From NCBI RefSeq assembly GCF_004210375.1, contig NW_027467782.1, positions 24,903,276 through 24,967,275 on the forward strand: a stretch of DNA of 64,000 nt, written 5' to 3'. The translations under genes and the position numbers were made by a program. Origin of the DNA: Tachypleus tridentatus (Eukaryota > Arthropoda > Merostomata > Xiphosura > Limulidae). Below, piece after piece: positions 37,366-47,679 of this stretch. The notes under the pieces were generated by a model. That model was not told the origin of the DNA. It searched no databases and was given only the letters and a program-made list of their open reading frames with translations. Every line of letters begins with the position of its first letter. Position 1 is the stretch's first letter.

Positions 37366-37975
37366 TGCTTTAACACTCTTGTAGTGTTCTGAACAATTTT
37401 CAAAAACCTATCCCCTCACTGTCAAACTGAAAAGTATTTCCAATTAATATCCTTGAAATTAAAATATCTCATAGTAATATCTTTTTTCAGCTATCATTCT
37501 GTTTCATTAAATAATTTCTCATAAAATTCCATATTCTGAATTAGTGGTCTATAACAAATTATAGTTAAAAGACTTTCCCTTTAAATCCACAAACACTCAA
37601 ACCCAGTACTATTTTCTTAATATGTTCTAACTCAACAAGGTGAAATTCACTCCTTCCTTATAGTTATTCCTCCCCTTTTCCAATACTCTATCTCTACTAA
37701 ATAATCCATAACCTGGTATTTCAAAAGAAAAATGTGATAAAAATTGTTCAAATCCAACCAAATCCCAGTGATACCCATAATATCAAAATTCTCAGTTTCC
37801 ACAACTGCTTTGAATCCACCAATTTTATTTCTAACACTTCCAACACTACAGTAGTGACAACTATTTTTAGATGTTAAAACATTAATATTTTATACCTCTT
37901 ATATATGTTTTCTGTCAATTATGTTTCCTATTTTACTAATATCACAGCCTCTACCATTGTTTAAATCGAAGGTTC

Positions 37976-39172
37976 ATAACAGTTAACTGGTGGTCCATGA
38001 AAGGGCTTCAAGGAGTCAGTAAACTGGGGGCAAAAATATTTATTTTATTCCTCCATTATTTTCTGTGTATGTATTTATGTGATTTTTTCTGGGGAGGGGA
38101 TTCATAGCTTTCAAAATTAGATTCTCAAACGGGTCAGTGAAAAAGGTTAAACACTGGTTTTAATTTACCACCACAGTCGAGTTAATAGTACTTGCTAACA
38201 TGCCTTTTCTTAAGTGCATGGATCTGTTAATGTTATTCTTCTTCAACTATAAAACTTCGTTCTATAAAGTAACTATAATAAAGTGTTGACCCCAAATTAA
38301 CTTACTCAGTTAGTCACGCTCCAAATTGTCATTAGTTTTCAGGCTTAAATTAACATGATATAGTGGCAATTCCTGCTGATTGTTTAAAAAAAGAAAGAAG
38401 CACCGTAACACAGAAGATTTAACTTTTCTTCTGCTAAACCGAAGCATAAATACAATGGTCATAAAATGTATACTTTTGTTTTTCAATAATTACTTTAAAT
38501 ACATTTTAAATACTTAATATTTATATTCACACTTTTCATACAACCTTGCCGCCACACAAATAAAAACTTGGACACCTATCAATTAAAAAGTTAACATTCT
38601 TTTACACTTAAATTATTTTAAATTAAATATTTTATTTACATTTGTGTGTTTTTATGTATGAGAATTATACTTAGAGAATTAAAACTATTATAAAACCCAT
38701 TGTACAAAAAGTTGAGTGAGATTTAACTTTCTGAGGAGCTGAGGGCATATGAAACTCATAAAATAATTACCAAAATATAATTTTTATTCATGTGTTTTTG
38801 TTACCATTTCAGTTGTTGCACTTATGATACATAAACTAAAACAAATCTATTGACTGAATGAAAACCAACGTTACATACTGTAACACTATATAACTTCGAA
38901 TCAAAGGTGTAGTTTTGTAAAAATTAATTATACTTCAGGAGCAATTTATAAATCATAAGAAAAACACTCTAAAAAGCAATTAGAAATATAATAAACTTAA
39001 AGGTACTGTACCTATGAATAATGATATAAAGTCAGGGGATTAAGGATGCGCTAACTGACAGCGAAGAATTTTGAACGGCTTATATCGAAATGTATATATA
39101 TGTAGTCACTAAACACTTATGCTACTCAAAGTCAATTTAACAGTTATCAAAATATGTTATTAGAATTATATT
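37976..39172. other. Intergenic or intronic AT-rich DNA
   Basis: No coding, repeat or regulatory feature I can support. It could hold the missing 5' exon of gene A (for example a donor-like CATAG|GTACAG on the minus strand near 39010), but this is weak. Confidence 0.3.
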
Positions 39173-39435
39173 GGCCAGGTGGGTTAAGCCGTTCAACTCG
39201 TCATCTGAGGGTCGCAGTTGGAATCCCACTCGCACCAAACATGCTCGCCCTTTCAGCCGTGGAGGCGTTATAACGTTATGGTTAATTCCACTATTTGTTA
39301 ATAAAAGAGTAGCCCAAGAGTTGACGGTGGGTGGTGATGACTAGCTGTTTTCCCTCTAGTCTTACACTGCTAAAATAAGGACGGCTAGCGCAAATAGCTC
39401 TCGAGTAGCTTTGAGCAAATTTCAAAAACAAAAAC
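39173..39435 (+). mobile_element. tRNA-derived SINE, near full length
   Basis: Head ggccaggtgggttaagccgt, a degraded box B, the body and an A/C tail. A perfect 11-bp target-site duplication, agaattatatt, lies at 39162-39172 and 39436-39446. Confidence 0.92.
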
Positions 39436-40044
39436 AGAATTATATTATGGTTTTATTTTTAATATCTTATAATCAGATGTCTGTGTTTCTTTAATTCTTT
39501 TTGTTTCAGCATTCGTATCAAATATCCGTGTCTTAGTTGTACTATAATTACTATTTCATGTCTTTTAATAGCAAACCCTATTTTAGAAGTACTTATTGTC
39601 AACATTTGTTTCCCGTCATAACGACGCTGGTTGACCCAGTGATAAATTTTTAAGCTCTGGAAACGTTATAAGATTGACAGTCAATCCTTAGTTCTGATTA
39701 TGGATAGTAGGTTGTTGCTGACTGACTTTATTTACACCGACTGAAAATTATAGGCAGGGACAAACAGTTTTGTCATAGATAAAAAATTCAAAATACAAAA
39801 TAGTAGCAAAACTTCCTTAATATTCTGGTTCATAATAAGCAAGATAATTCAATCTTAATTTAATACCACAAGCGCGGTTTTGAAATCCATTAGTGATTCT
39901 CTTATCACTATATTAATTTGCATTTAAAAAACATAAATAATATGCTAAATTCTCAGTAATTAAGAGCAATACCGTCATTTTCTATATGCTGTATAAAATA
40001 AACAACCAACTGCATTTTTATTATAGAACAGTACTGAACAAACA

Positions 40045-40130
40045 TAACAACATAACGTTTAGGAACAACAAGAGACCTTTAGGCTCATCTCGGTTGTCTC
40101 ATCCTCTAAGCCAAACTAAAATTATTTTAA
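40045..40130 (-). mobile_element. CR1-like LINE 3'-end fragment
   Basis: Reverse complement of the LINE 3' end at 32290-32345 (gaggatgaaacagccaagat against gaggatgagacaaccgagat, then cccttgttgt against ctcttgttgt). Similarity appears to extend to about 40240. Confidence 0.65.
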
Positions 40131-40249
40131 AAACTTAAATCCAACCCTTATCATTTGTATATCTGTAAAGCTTTCTTTTAAAAGTGTTAGAACAAAATAA
40201 AGAAATCTGATTTAAGGCTTCTGAAAGTAAATCACAGGTAAAACATCAA

Positions 40250-40535
40250 AATTATATTAATTTTCGTATCCAATACAAAAGAAACTCAGTGGAAGTGCTT
40301 GGGTTCAGCAAACAGTCAATATGCTGTGTATCTCCCTCTGCAGACAATCTTTCAAGCGTTCTTACAATATATTTAATCAAAGTGTCCTTTGAGATTTTAT
40401 TCCAAATGTCTCCAATACAATTACGTAAAATTTCTTTGGAAGTAACTTTTGATTTGTCAAGATTTTGATCTATCAAATCCCAGATGTGCTCAAGTGGATT
40501 GAGATCGGTTAAATGACTGCAACAGCTTCTTTCTA
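40250..40535 (-). mobile_element. Tc1-like transposase C-terminal remnant
   Basis: The minus strand reads LTDLNPLEHIWDLIDQNLDK then EILRNCIGDIWNKISKDTLI and on to a stop, the third catalytic segment (acidic Glu retained) and tail of a Tc1-type transposase. It is homologous to 10560-10985. Confidence 0.75.
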
Positions 40536-40559
40536 AGCTATGTAAAACAGAAATTCACA

Positions 40560-41285
40560 GAAAAATCATCCACACCGGATTATACATTCTCTAGGAATCA
40601 GCGCATGAAGCATAACAAATATTCACCATATTAAGAAACCAAATAACACAGCCACAAAACTATTCTCACTCAATAACATTGTATCCCAAAATACAACAAA
40701 CAACAAAACCTTATACTGCTGCATACCACCTATTCCCAAGATCAGCAAAAAAATGACCAACATTTGGAAAAAACTTATAACAAAACACAACATTCCAGTA
40801 AACACCAAATTTATTCAAAAACCAGGAATAAAAGTAAAGTTCATACTACGTAAAAAATACACTGACAAACTCACCAGCATAATTTATCAAATACAATGTA
40901 ACAACTGCCACGACTTCTGTATTGGAAAAATAAGCAGAAAAACACTGCAAGTCAAATAAACACAACATAACCGTGGAAAACTCCCAAATAGTAAGTCGGG
41001 AAACAAATGCAAAATCAAAGTAGCCCTACTTATACAGCAACTAAAACTAAAATTAAACCAATATAAAGGAAGACATTAATAACTATACTGATTAATAACG
41101 TAACATCCAACTATAACGCCACTACAATCCAATACCCGTTTATACTCTCGTCCCTAAGATATGTCCAGCAACAATCAGTTTCAAACTCTCCTTGTTAAAC
41201 TGAAGATGATCTAAGAAGGTAGAAACGTTGTTCTCTCTTTATCAATAAAAGTGTCAATTTCCATACCAGCCATTCTGAGATATAT
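40560..41285 (+). mobile_element. Penelope-like element, C-terminal ORF and 3' end
   Basis: Plus-strand PPIPKISKKMTNIWKKLITK leads to IIYQIQCNNCHDFCIGKISR, a GIY-YIG-type start in which the usual YVG is CIG, ending at a stop at 40959. The 3' untranslated region follows, with a hammerhead-like segment near 41193 (ctgaagatgatctaagaagg). It is related to 28195-28757. Confidence 0.8.
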
Positions 41286-41530
41286 TATCTGTTATGTATC
41301 GACTCATGCATCAAATTATCTCCCTATAAGTCTGCAGCATCTTTGGTACAGTTACCCAACCCAAAAAGCTTAAAGTTATCTGTAAATATTTACCAGTCAT
41401 AAACAGCAGAGGACCCAGCACAGAGCCCAGAGGCACACCAATTGTAACTATCACACAGTCAGACGTGAAATTATTTATTATTATTCTCTGCTTTTTACAC
41501 TCATGACAGTTTTTTATCCACCTTAATAAG
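41286..41530 (-). mobile_element. CR1-like LINE RT fragment, same junction as at 35.5 kb
   Basis: The minus strand reads WIKNCHECKKQRIIINNFTS and GVPLGSVLGPLLFMTGKYLQ, nearly the same as 35795-35530. The junction with Penelope 3' sequence (catcaaattatct... preceded by the 'ccattctgaga' end) is the same in both places. Confidence 0.8.
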
Positions 41531-42135
41531 AAAACACTGCAAATAAAATAAACACAATACAACCATAAAAAAAAACCAGATACTAAGTAGGGAAACAAAT
41601 ATAAACAAACGCAAAACCAAAGAAGACCTACTTATGCAGCAAATAAAACCAAAATTATACCAATATAAGGGAACACCTTTATTCCTATACTAATTAATAA
41701 CCTAACATTCAACTTCAACAACGCTCCTACAATTCCTTACCTGTTTATACTCTCGTACCTAAGACGTGTTTGGCAACGGTAACTTGCAAACTCTCTCTTT
41801 CTTAGTCTGAAGATGACGTAGGATGGGTGGCCTGTCGTAGCCAGGTGGGTTAAGGCGTTCGGCTCCGAATCTGAGAGTAGCGGGTTCAAATTCCCGTCGC
41901 ATCAAACATGCTCGCCCTTTCAGCCGTGGGGGAATTATAATGTGACGGTCAATTTTACTATTAATTGGTAAAAGACTAGCCCAAGAGTTGGTAGTGGGTG
42001 GTGATGATTAGCTGCCTTTTCTTTAGTCTTACACTGCTAAATTAGGGACGGTTAGCGCCTAGGAAGGTCGAAATGTTGTTCTCTCCCTATTCAAAAAAAG
42101 AAAAAGTGTTAATACTCGTACTAGCCGTTCTGAGA
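41531..42135 (+). mobile_element. Penelope-like element 3' end, split by a SINE
   Basis: 41531 resumes with 'gaaaacactgcaaataaaat', matching the end of the ORF region at 40938. It continues through the 3' untranslated region to ctgaagatgacgtagga at about 41825. After the SINE it resumes at 42059 with aggaaggtcgaaatgttgtt. Confidence 0.75.
41828..42058 (+). mobile_element. tRNA-derived SINE inside a Penelope hammerhead-like motif
   Basis: Head tagccaggtgggttaaggcg, box-B-like gggttcaaattcc, body, and truncated tail. It separates gatgacgtagga from ctaggaaggtcgaaa, with 'taggat/taggaa' as an approximate target-site duplication. The insertion point is the stem-II loop of the motif. Confidence 0.8.
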
Positions 42136-42545
42136 TACAACATCGGACACAGCGTAAATGGTATAAAAAGGAATTATATAAACTTAGAAACACATTTATC
42201 AAACTCTATGAAATATTTATGTCCTTCCTTAAACAGGATTCCCTTCAGAGTAAGTAAAATTACCTAGCGACAAGAAATGTATTTCTATACATTTAAAACA
42301 TTATGTTTCATGTACAACTGGGTACCACCATACGACAAGTTGGTATGGATGTGTTGGCGGTAAATAAACTATAGATTCTACATAGACTTCGCCCATAAAC
42401 AAGGACGTATTTTGTGACAAAAGATTTTGAGATGAGTTGTTTTAATTGCTAATGTTAAATGGAGTCTGATTGCTGCTAAGTTTTGGATTTTCGAGACGTG
42501 AAGTCGTTGAAGAAATCGAAACTATGATAAATGTTATTTTAATCA
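41828..42545 (+). repeat. Long inverted repeat, arm 1
   Basis: It pairs with 45735-46425 in opposite orientation. It includes the SINE, the Penelope tail and about 400 bp of otherwise unknown sequence. A 64-residue chance frame at 42073-42267 differs from its partner at 45984-46178 at only two residues, showing very high identity. Confidence 0.93.
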
Positions 42546-42804
42546 TTTCAAATCGTTAGTATAAAAGCTATATATTTTATTGTTTTTTAATACATTTTAA
42601 TTATAAACCATTCGGATGTGGAACACATTCAAGACACGTACTATTGTCACTTGTATGGAAGTGACTCACTCTGTCCAAAGTGCTGGGAATGGCTCAGCAT
42701 GCAATATGGCCCATGAAGCATTAGTAACAGACCAAACCCTTTTCATTAGTGTGCTATGTTATAGAAAAGAGAGCTATTATAAGTGAGATCAGAAGAGGTT
42801 GATG

Positions 42805-42995
42805 CTAGTCGTCCCTAATTTAACAGTGACAGACTAGAGGAAAGGTAGTTAGTCAACGCTACTCCCGCTAACTCCAAGACTGCTTTTATATCAACGCACA
42901 GTAGGATTGGCTGAAACATTATAACACCCGCACTCCTGAAAGACCAAGCATGTTTGGTGACAGAGGTTCAAACCGAGATTATCAATCGGACGCTT
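42805..42995 (-). mobile_element. Old tRNA-derived SINE
   Basis: Reverse-orientation body: gctagtcgtccctaatttaa, ...acattataacacccgc, gaccaagcatgtttggtgac, then a box-B-like gaggttcaaaccgag. It is more diverged than the other copies. Confidence 0.75.
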
Positions 42996-43148
42996 TAGGC
43001 CTAATTACAGTTATATATAAATATAAATGGTCTCAATTAATTATCTTCTTTTAAATGCACTAAAACTGAGATTTATTCATACTCTAGGTCGATAGCGGCA
43101 TGAAATATATCAATATATTTCTCGCTCAGAGGTCAACAGTAAGTTTAG

Positions 43149-43415
43149 ATGGTCAGGTGGTTAAAACGCACAACTCGTAATCTGAATTAAGGGTCGCGGT
43201 TTCAAATCCACGTCACACCAAACTTGTTCTTCCTTTCAGCCGTGGAAGCTTTATAAAGTGATGGTCAGCACTACTATCTGTTAGTAAAAAATTAGCCCAA
43301 GAGTTGGCGTTGGGTGGTGATGACTAACTGCCTTCCTTCTAGTCTTGCACTGCTAAATTAGGGGCGAGTAGAGCACATAGCCCTCGTGTAGCTTTGCGCA
43401 AAATTCAAAACAAAC
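43149..43415 (+). mobile_element. tRNA-derived SINE
   Basis: Head atggtcaggtggttaaaacg, ggtttcaaatccacgtcaca, full body, tail gctttgcgcaaaattcaaaa. Confidence 0.88.
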
Positions 43416-43429
43416 CAATTAACCTCCCA

Positions 43430-44084
43430 CAAAAGTCACATTCTCATAACTGGAATTTCTCATGGAAAACTACTCTTCAGTGACAAGATGAGAGAAATAA
43501 AATATCCTTGTACGACATAAAGTAGAACTTGAAATATTAAAACTGTCTAACATCATTCAAATAAAACGAACATTTGTATCTATGGTTAATTTTTCTTTGT
43601 ATCTAAGGGTATTAACATATTACAGCTACACTGAAAACTGTTGTTGTGATAAAGACAATAATGTTAAAGTAATTATACGAAATCCAGATTAAAACGTATA
43701 AAGAAGCTTCCCACCCGAATTATTACATTAAAATATAGATTGATTATGATATTTTTAAATTAAATAGATTCCCCTGTAAGCATAACATAGGTTTACCAAT
43801 AAATCTCTCCTCCCCCAAGTCGTTCAGATGTAAATTTGAAGGATTATAAAGCTAAACACCACGTTTCGAAATCCGTAGCGGGCACATAACTGATAGGTCA
43901 ATGTTTATCTTTGTGGTTAAAGACCTCTATTACTATTAGAGTAAAACAACGTTGTATCTTAGGTTACATCTCAAGGAACAACATTATTCCTCAAAACTGC
44001 CGATTTGTTGAAATAAACACTGATTTCATACGACAATGCTAGAGGGCGCTGCATTGGCTTCAAGTACAAAGATTACTTGAAAGC
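43430..44084. promoter_or_regulatory. Possible gene C promoter region
   Basis: No coding sequence. The DNA just upstream of the putative gene C first exon holds a CTCF-like word, 'gctagagggcgctgc', at 44039-44053. Assigning promoter activity is inference from position only. Confidence 0.2.
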
Positions 44085-44191
44085 AATAGAAAAGCAACTG
44101 ATTCGGCTGAACTCGGTTTTGTTGGCTTACAGCTCTTGCATGTTGTTATAAACTGCAGTTTGTCGATACAGACCTCGCAAGTCAGGAAACT
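44085..44191 (+). other. Putative untranslated first exon of gene C
   Basis: Less AT-rich DNA ends in a strong donor, CAGGAAACT|GTAAGTGA, at 44191/44192. The only ATG in this stretch is followed by an early stop. It would splice to the acceptor at 46901. The left edge is arbitrary. It lies between the arms of the long inverted repeat. Confidence 0.35.
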
Positions 44192-44429
44192 GTAAGTGAT
44201 ATTGTTTGTTACAGTAATTCTGCTTACGGTAATGTATGAATAATTTCAAACATACGCTACATTATTTTTAGATCACATTTAATGTTATTTTTTCAACCAA
44301 ATATAGTTATTAATTTCTTTATATAAGAGGAACTTATAAATAGAAATATTGTCTTTCTAAATTGTCAGGTTAAGGAAATTTTGTTTTTCTAAAAACGTAA
44401 CTTGACTTTGGAAAAAGGTTGCCTGCGTA

Positions 44430-44580
44430 TGTTTGTTTTTGTATTTCGCGCAAAGCTACATGAGGGCTATAGGCGCTAGCCGTCCCTAATTTATCAGTGT
44501 AAGACTAGTTGGACTGACCGTACATTGTAACGCCCCCACGGTTGAAAGAGCAAGCATATTTGGTGTGACGGGGATTCGAA
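44430..44580 (-). mobile_element. tRNA-derived SINE, internally deleted
   Basis: Reverse orientation: tttcgcgcaaagctacatga, gctagccgtccctaatttat, then a deletion to gtaacgcccccacggttgaa and ggtgtgacggggattcgaa; the tRNA head is cut off. Confidence 0.85.
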
Positions 44581-45034
44581 TAAATCAAATAAATGACGTT
44601 TATCTGAGCAATAAGAAAACTGATGAATCAAAAGAATATATAGTATGTGTAGCTGATTCATCAGGTGGAAAACGAAGTTTTGTAAGAAATATTAAAAACT
44701 TTGTAATACTAAAAACGTCTTTAATACTGATGTTTCAAAATGTCCATAAATTCCATCGTCTGCGTTAATATCTCAAAGAAAAGTAAATTACAGTAGTTCA
44801 TAATATTAAAATTTCAGGAACCAACATTACATTGAGTAAGATTTCGTATTTAATCGGAAGTTTAGATAAATCAGATTTAAACAATTACAATATAATGGTA
44901 CGTACAATAAAACACGCGGCATACACGTGCTTAATGGATGTCATTGTAAAGAGTAAGTTGTAGACAAAGGCTTAGATACAAGAAGAAACACCGTATCTTT
45001 AAAATAGTAATAAATATCAAATAAAGACACTGAG

Positions 45035-45170
45035 GTTTATTTGAAGTTTAGCACAAAGCAACACAATGGACTATCTGTGTCCTGCCTACCACAGGTATCG
45101 AAACCCAGATTCCAGCGTTGTAAGTTTGCAGCCATACCGTTGTGCCACTGGTGAGCGAAAACACTGAACC
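45035..45170 (-). mobile_element. Second SINE-like family
   Basis: Plus strand 'agcacaaagcaacacaatgg', 'ctaccacaggtatcgaaacc', 'ccgttgtgccactgg'. On the minus strand gggtttcgatacc resembles a tRNA box B. Related copies are at 57800-57872 and 60557-60675. Confidence 0.6.
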
Positions 45171-45292
45171 TCCAGAACTGACTACATCAGAAAGAAGCTG
45201 ATGTTATTACTCAGTGCTATGTGATCATTGAAAATGAAGAGGCTTTCTTCAACAGAAGTAATTCGTGCTGACGAGAAATTCACTTGAAGTAA

Positions 45293-45502
45293 AAATGTAT
45301 CTCAAGACGGCTGGTATAGGTATTAACTGTTATTAAAATAAAGTAGAGACCAACATTTCAACCTTCTTAGGCCATCTGAAACTGTTTTAAATTTATTTTT
45401 TTGTTAACCTGAAGATGGCCTTAGAAGGTTGAAATGTTGCTCTCTACTTTATTTGAACAAAAGTTTTAATACCCATACCAGCTGTCTTGAGATACATTAA
45501 TG
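45293..45502. repeat. Palindrome of two opposed Penelope termini
   Basis: The left arm, 'atgtatctcaagacggctgg' ... 'accaacatttcaaccttctt' ... 'ggccatct', is the imperfect inverse of the right arm, 'agatggccttagaaggttga' ... 'ccagctgtcttgagatacat', with about 35 nt between. Each arm is about 85 bp and contains the hammerhead-like segment of the Penelope 3' end. Confidence 0.85.
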
Positions 45503-45734
45503 TCGATTTGATTTGAAATTAACATTAAAGGATAGTATCATAAAATTAAGATTTATCTGTTTTAAGGGAAAGTCAGTTAATTGGAAGTAGTTGAGAGGAA
45601 AAACAGATATTTTAATATGGAGAAGGAAAATAGTGTTTTAGTCTCATAAAAGATTAGAACGTCAGTAACTGTAGTTTCTATCAAAATTCCCAACTTATGG
45701 TAGTTTACAGACCAAATGGCTCGTATTAAGATAA

Positions 45735-46425
45735 CATTTATCATAGTATCGATTTCTTCTAAAAATTTAAAAATTAGCAGCAGTCAGACTCCATTTAACA
45801 TTAGCAATTAAAACAACTCATCTCAAAACCTTTGTCAAAAATCTGTCCTTGTTTATGGGCGAAGTCTATGTAGAATCTATAGTTTATTTACCGCCAACAC
45901 ATCCATACCAACTTGTCGTATGGTGGTACCCAGTTGTACATGAAACATAATGTTTTAAATGTATAGAAATACATTTCTTGTCGCTAGGTAATTTTACTTA
46001 CTCTGAAGGGAATCCTGTTTAAGGAAGGACATAAATATTTCATAGAGTTTGATAAATGTGTTTCTAAGTTTATATAATTCCTTTTTATACCATTTACGCT
46101 GTGTCCGATGTTGTATCTCAGAACGGCTAGTACGAGTATTAACACTTTTTTTTTTTTTGGATAGGGAGAGAACAACATTTCGACCTTCCTAGGCGCTAGC
46201 CGTCCCTAATTTAGCAGTGTAAGACTAAAGAGAAGGCAGCTAATCATCACCACCCACCATCAACTCATGGGCTACTCTTTTACCAATTAATAATGAAATT
46301 GACCGTCACATTATAATGCCCCCACGGCTGAAAGGGCGAGCATGTTTGATGTGACGGGAATTCGAACCCGCAACCTTCAGATTAAGAGTCGCACGCCTTA
46401 ACGCGCTTGGCCATGCCGGGCCATT
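45735..46425 (-). repeat. Long inverted repeat, arm 2
   Basis: Inverse of 41828-42545. The outer limit coincides with the 5' end of the shared SINE, while in arm 1 the Penelope sequence continues past it. Differences are few, mainly a longer T run near 46147. Confidence 0.93.
46193..46425 (-). mobile_element. tRNA-derived SINE (in inverted repeat arm 2)
   Basis: Reverse orientation, from gctagccgtccctaatttag to the tRNA-like head gccatgccgggcc, with a good box B (gggaattcgaacccgc). Confidence 0.93.
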
Positions 46426-46601
46426 TTCTGTTTTGAATTGTGTATCAGTTATAGGAATCTTGAGGTTAAGAAATGCTATTTGGTTAGTTTTTACCTGTTC
46501 ACAGGTGAACTTAATATTGGGGTGTATCGAGTTAACGTGATTGAAAAAAGTTTTATTTCAAGTGGGTTTCTAGTCATCAAGAATGTGTCCCATATTGTTT
46601 T

Positions 46602-46816
46602 CTCCGTCACACCTAACATACTCGCCCTCTCAGGAGTGGGGCATTATAATTATCGGCTAATCCTACTATTCGTTTGTAAAAGAATAGTCCAAGAGTTGAT
46701 GGTGGATAGTGATAACTACCTGCCTTCTCTCTTTCTTCTCACACTGCTAAAGTAGGGACGACTAGCGCAGATAACGTTCGTGTAGGTTGGCGCGAAATTT
46801 CTAAACAAACAAACAG
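46602..46816 (+). mobile_element. tRNA-derived SINE, headless
   Basis: It begins at ccgtcacacctaacatactc and contains the body and a tail of ctaaacaaacaaac. The tRNA part is absent. Confidence 0.85.
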
Positions 46817-46900
46817 ATATTGTTTATTTTTCGATTTGTTATGATTTAGAGATAAAAGTAAAGAAAAACATATGAACTTAAAAATTCTATTGTTTTTCAG

Positions 46901-47075
46901 GACACTTTTAAAGACACAATTAGTCAACATTTTACCTCAAATACAAACATCAAGATGATATTGTACGTTCTTCGACCATTTGCAAACGCGTCTGTAAGAA
47001 CAGCCCATAACGGAGATTCCCATCTGTCTGAACTTATAATTTTCATATCGGGTCTTTCAAGTATTGTATCATCTG
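46901..47075 (+). CDS. Gene C exon, probable first coding exon
   Basis: A strong acceptor (ctattgtttttcag) and donor (CATCTG|GTAAGT) bound 175 nt without a stop in one frame. The first ATG (46955, acaagATGa context with A at -3) reads MILYVLRPFANASVRTAHNG, then DSHLSELIIFISGLSSIVSS, exiting in phase 1. The frame is also open upstream of the ATG to the splice site (DTFKDTISQHFTSN), but the putative exon 1 has an in-frame stop and no in-frame ATG after it. Following exons on the plus strand were not found. No family recognised. It lies between a SINE and a Tc3-like transposon. Confidence 0.6.
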
Positions 47076-47679
47076 GTAAGTAATAATTGTAATGGATGTT
47101 GTGTGTCAATATATCGAAACTTTCTTCAAACCCAATTCATAGATGTTCCGTAATTCATCATAATGTATCCTACAATGTCTTTGTCAATATTAAAGTCGGA
47201 TGTAGTCTCTGTCTTTCAACAAGGGTCTATCACTTATTATATTGTTGAGACAACGTGTAGCTTGCACCTGACTTTGCAATGTCATTAGCTGACAGCGGGT
47301 CAGCTTGTATCCACTGTTAGAACGGAGTGCAATGCCTCCACCTGATTGGCTACCTGGATACCCTAAATTAAATTACCAAGCCAAACAATTCAAATATGTT
47401 TAGCAGATGTTAGTAAACCTTTTAGGAATGAGGTTGATGTATATACACTGCTGTCCAAAATCTTAAACCTAATGAGCATAAAGAAAAAATTTGCATTTTG
47501 CGTTGTTAGACTCAACCACTTATTTGAGTAGGGCTTCGAAAGATGAAAATAAGAAAAGGAAAAAAAAAAAAAAAAAAACTTTTCTGGCGTTTAACAGCAA
47601 AAATGTGAACACTATGAAATTAACCTAGATACTAGATGGTCAAAAGTTTAAGACCATACCATAAAGAAGTCCTAAACAG

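Larger units (their letters stand above)
33480..37975 (-). mobile_element. CR1-like LINE, antisense, interrupted three times
   Basis: Reverse-orientation LINE. At the C-terminal end DLIKVFNIIKGVSNIDLSKV is at 33680. LYKSFIRPYLEYCTHFWAPF and LLEKVQRNAIRI are at 35030-34915. RT motifs LLSWIENYHECRKHRIVI and LLGSVLGPLLFMTGINDM are at 35795-35640. Upstream RT and endonuclease-like sequence with many stops runs to about 37975. It is split by a Tc1-like transposon (33758-34912), a Penelope fragment (35283-35510) and a small DNA transposon (37146-37365). Its RT segment is duplicated at 41286-41530. Extent at the 5' end is approximate. Confidence 0.75.

Noticed and set aside
42073-42267. 64-codon ORF, repeated at 45984-46178
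   Set aside because: Its near-identity in two places is explained by the inverted repeat; it begins in Penelope tail sequence and has no family resemblance.
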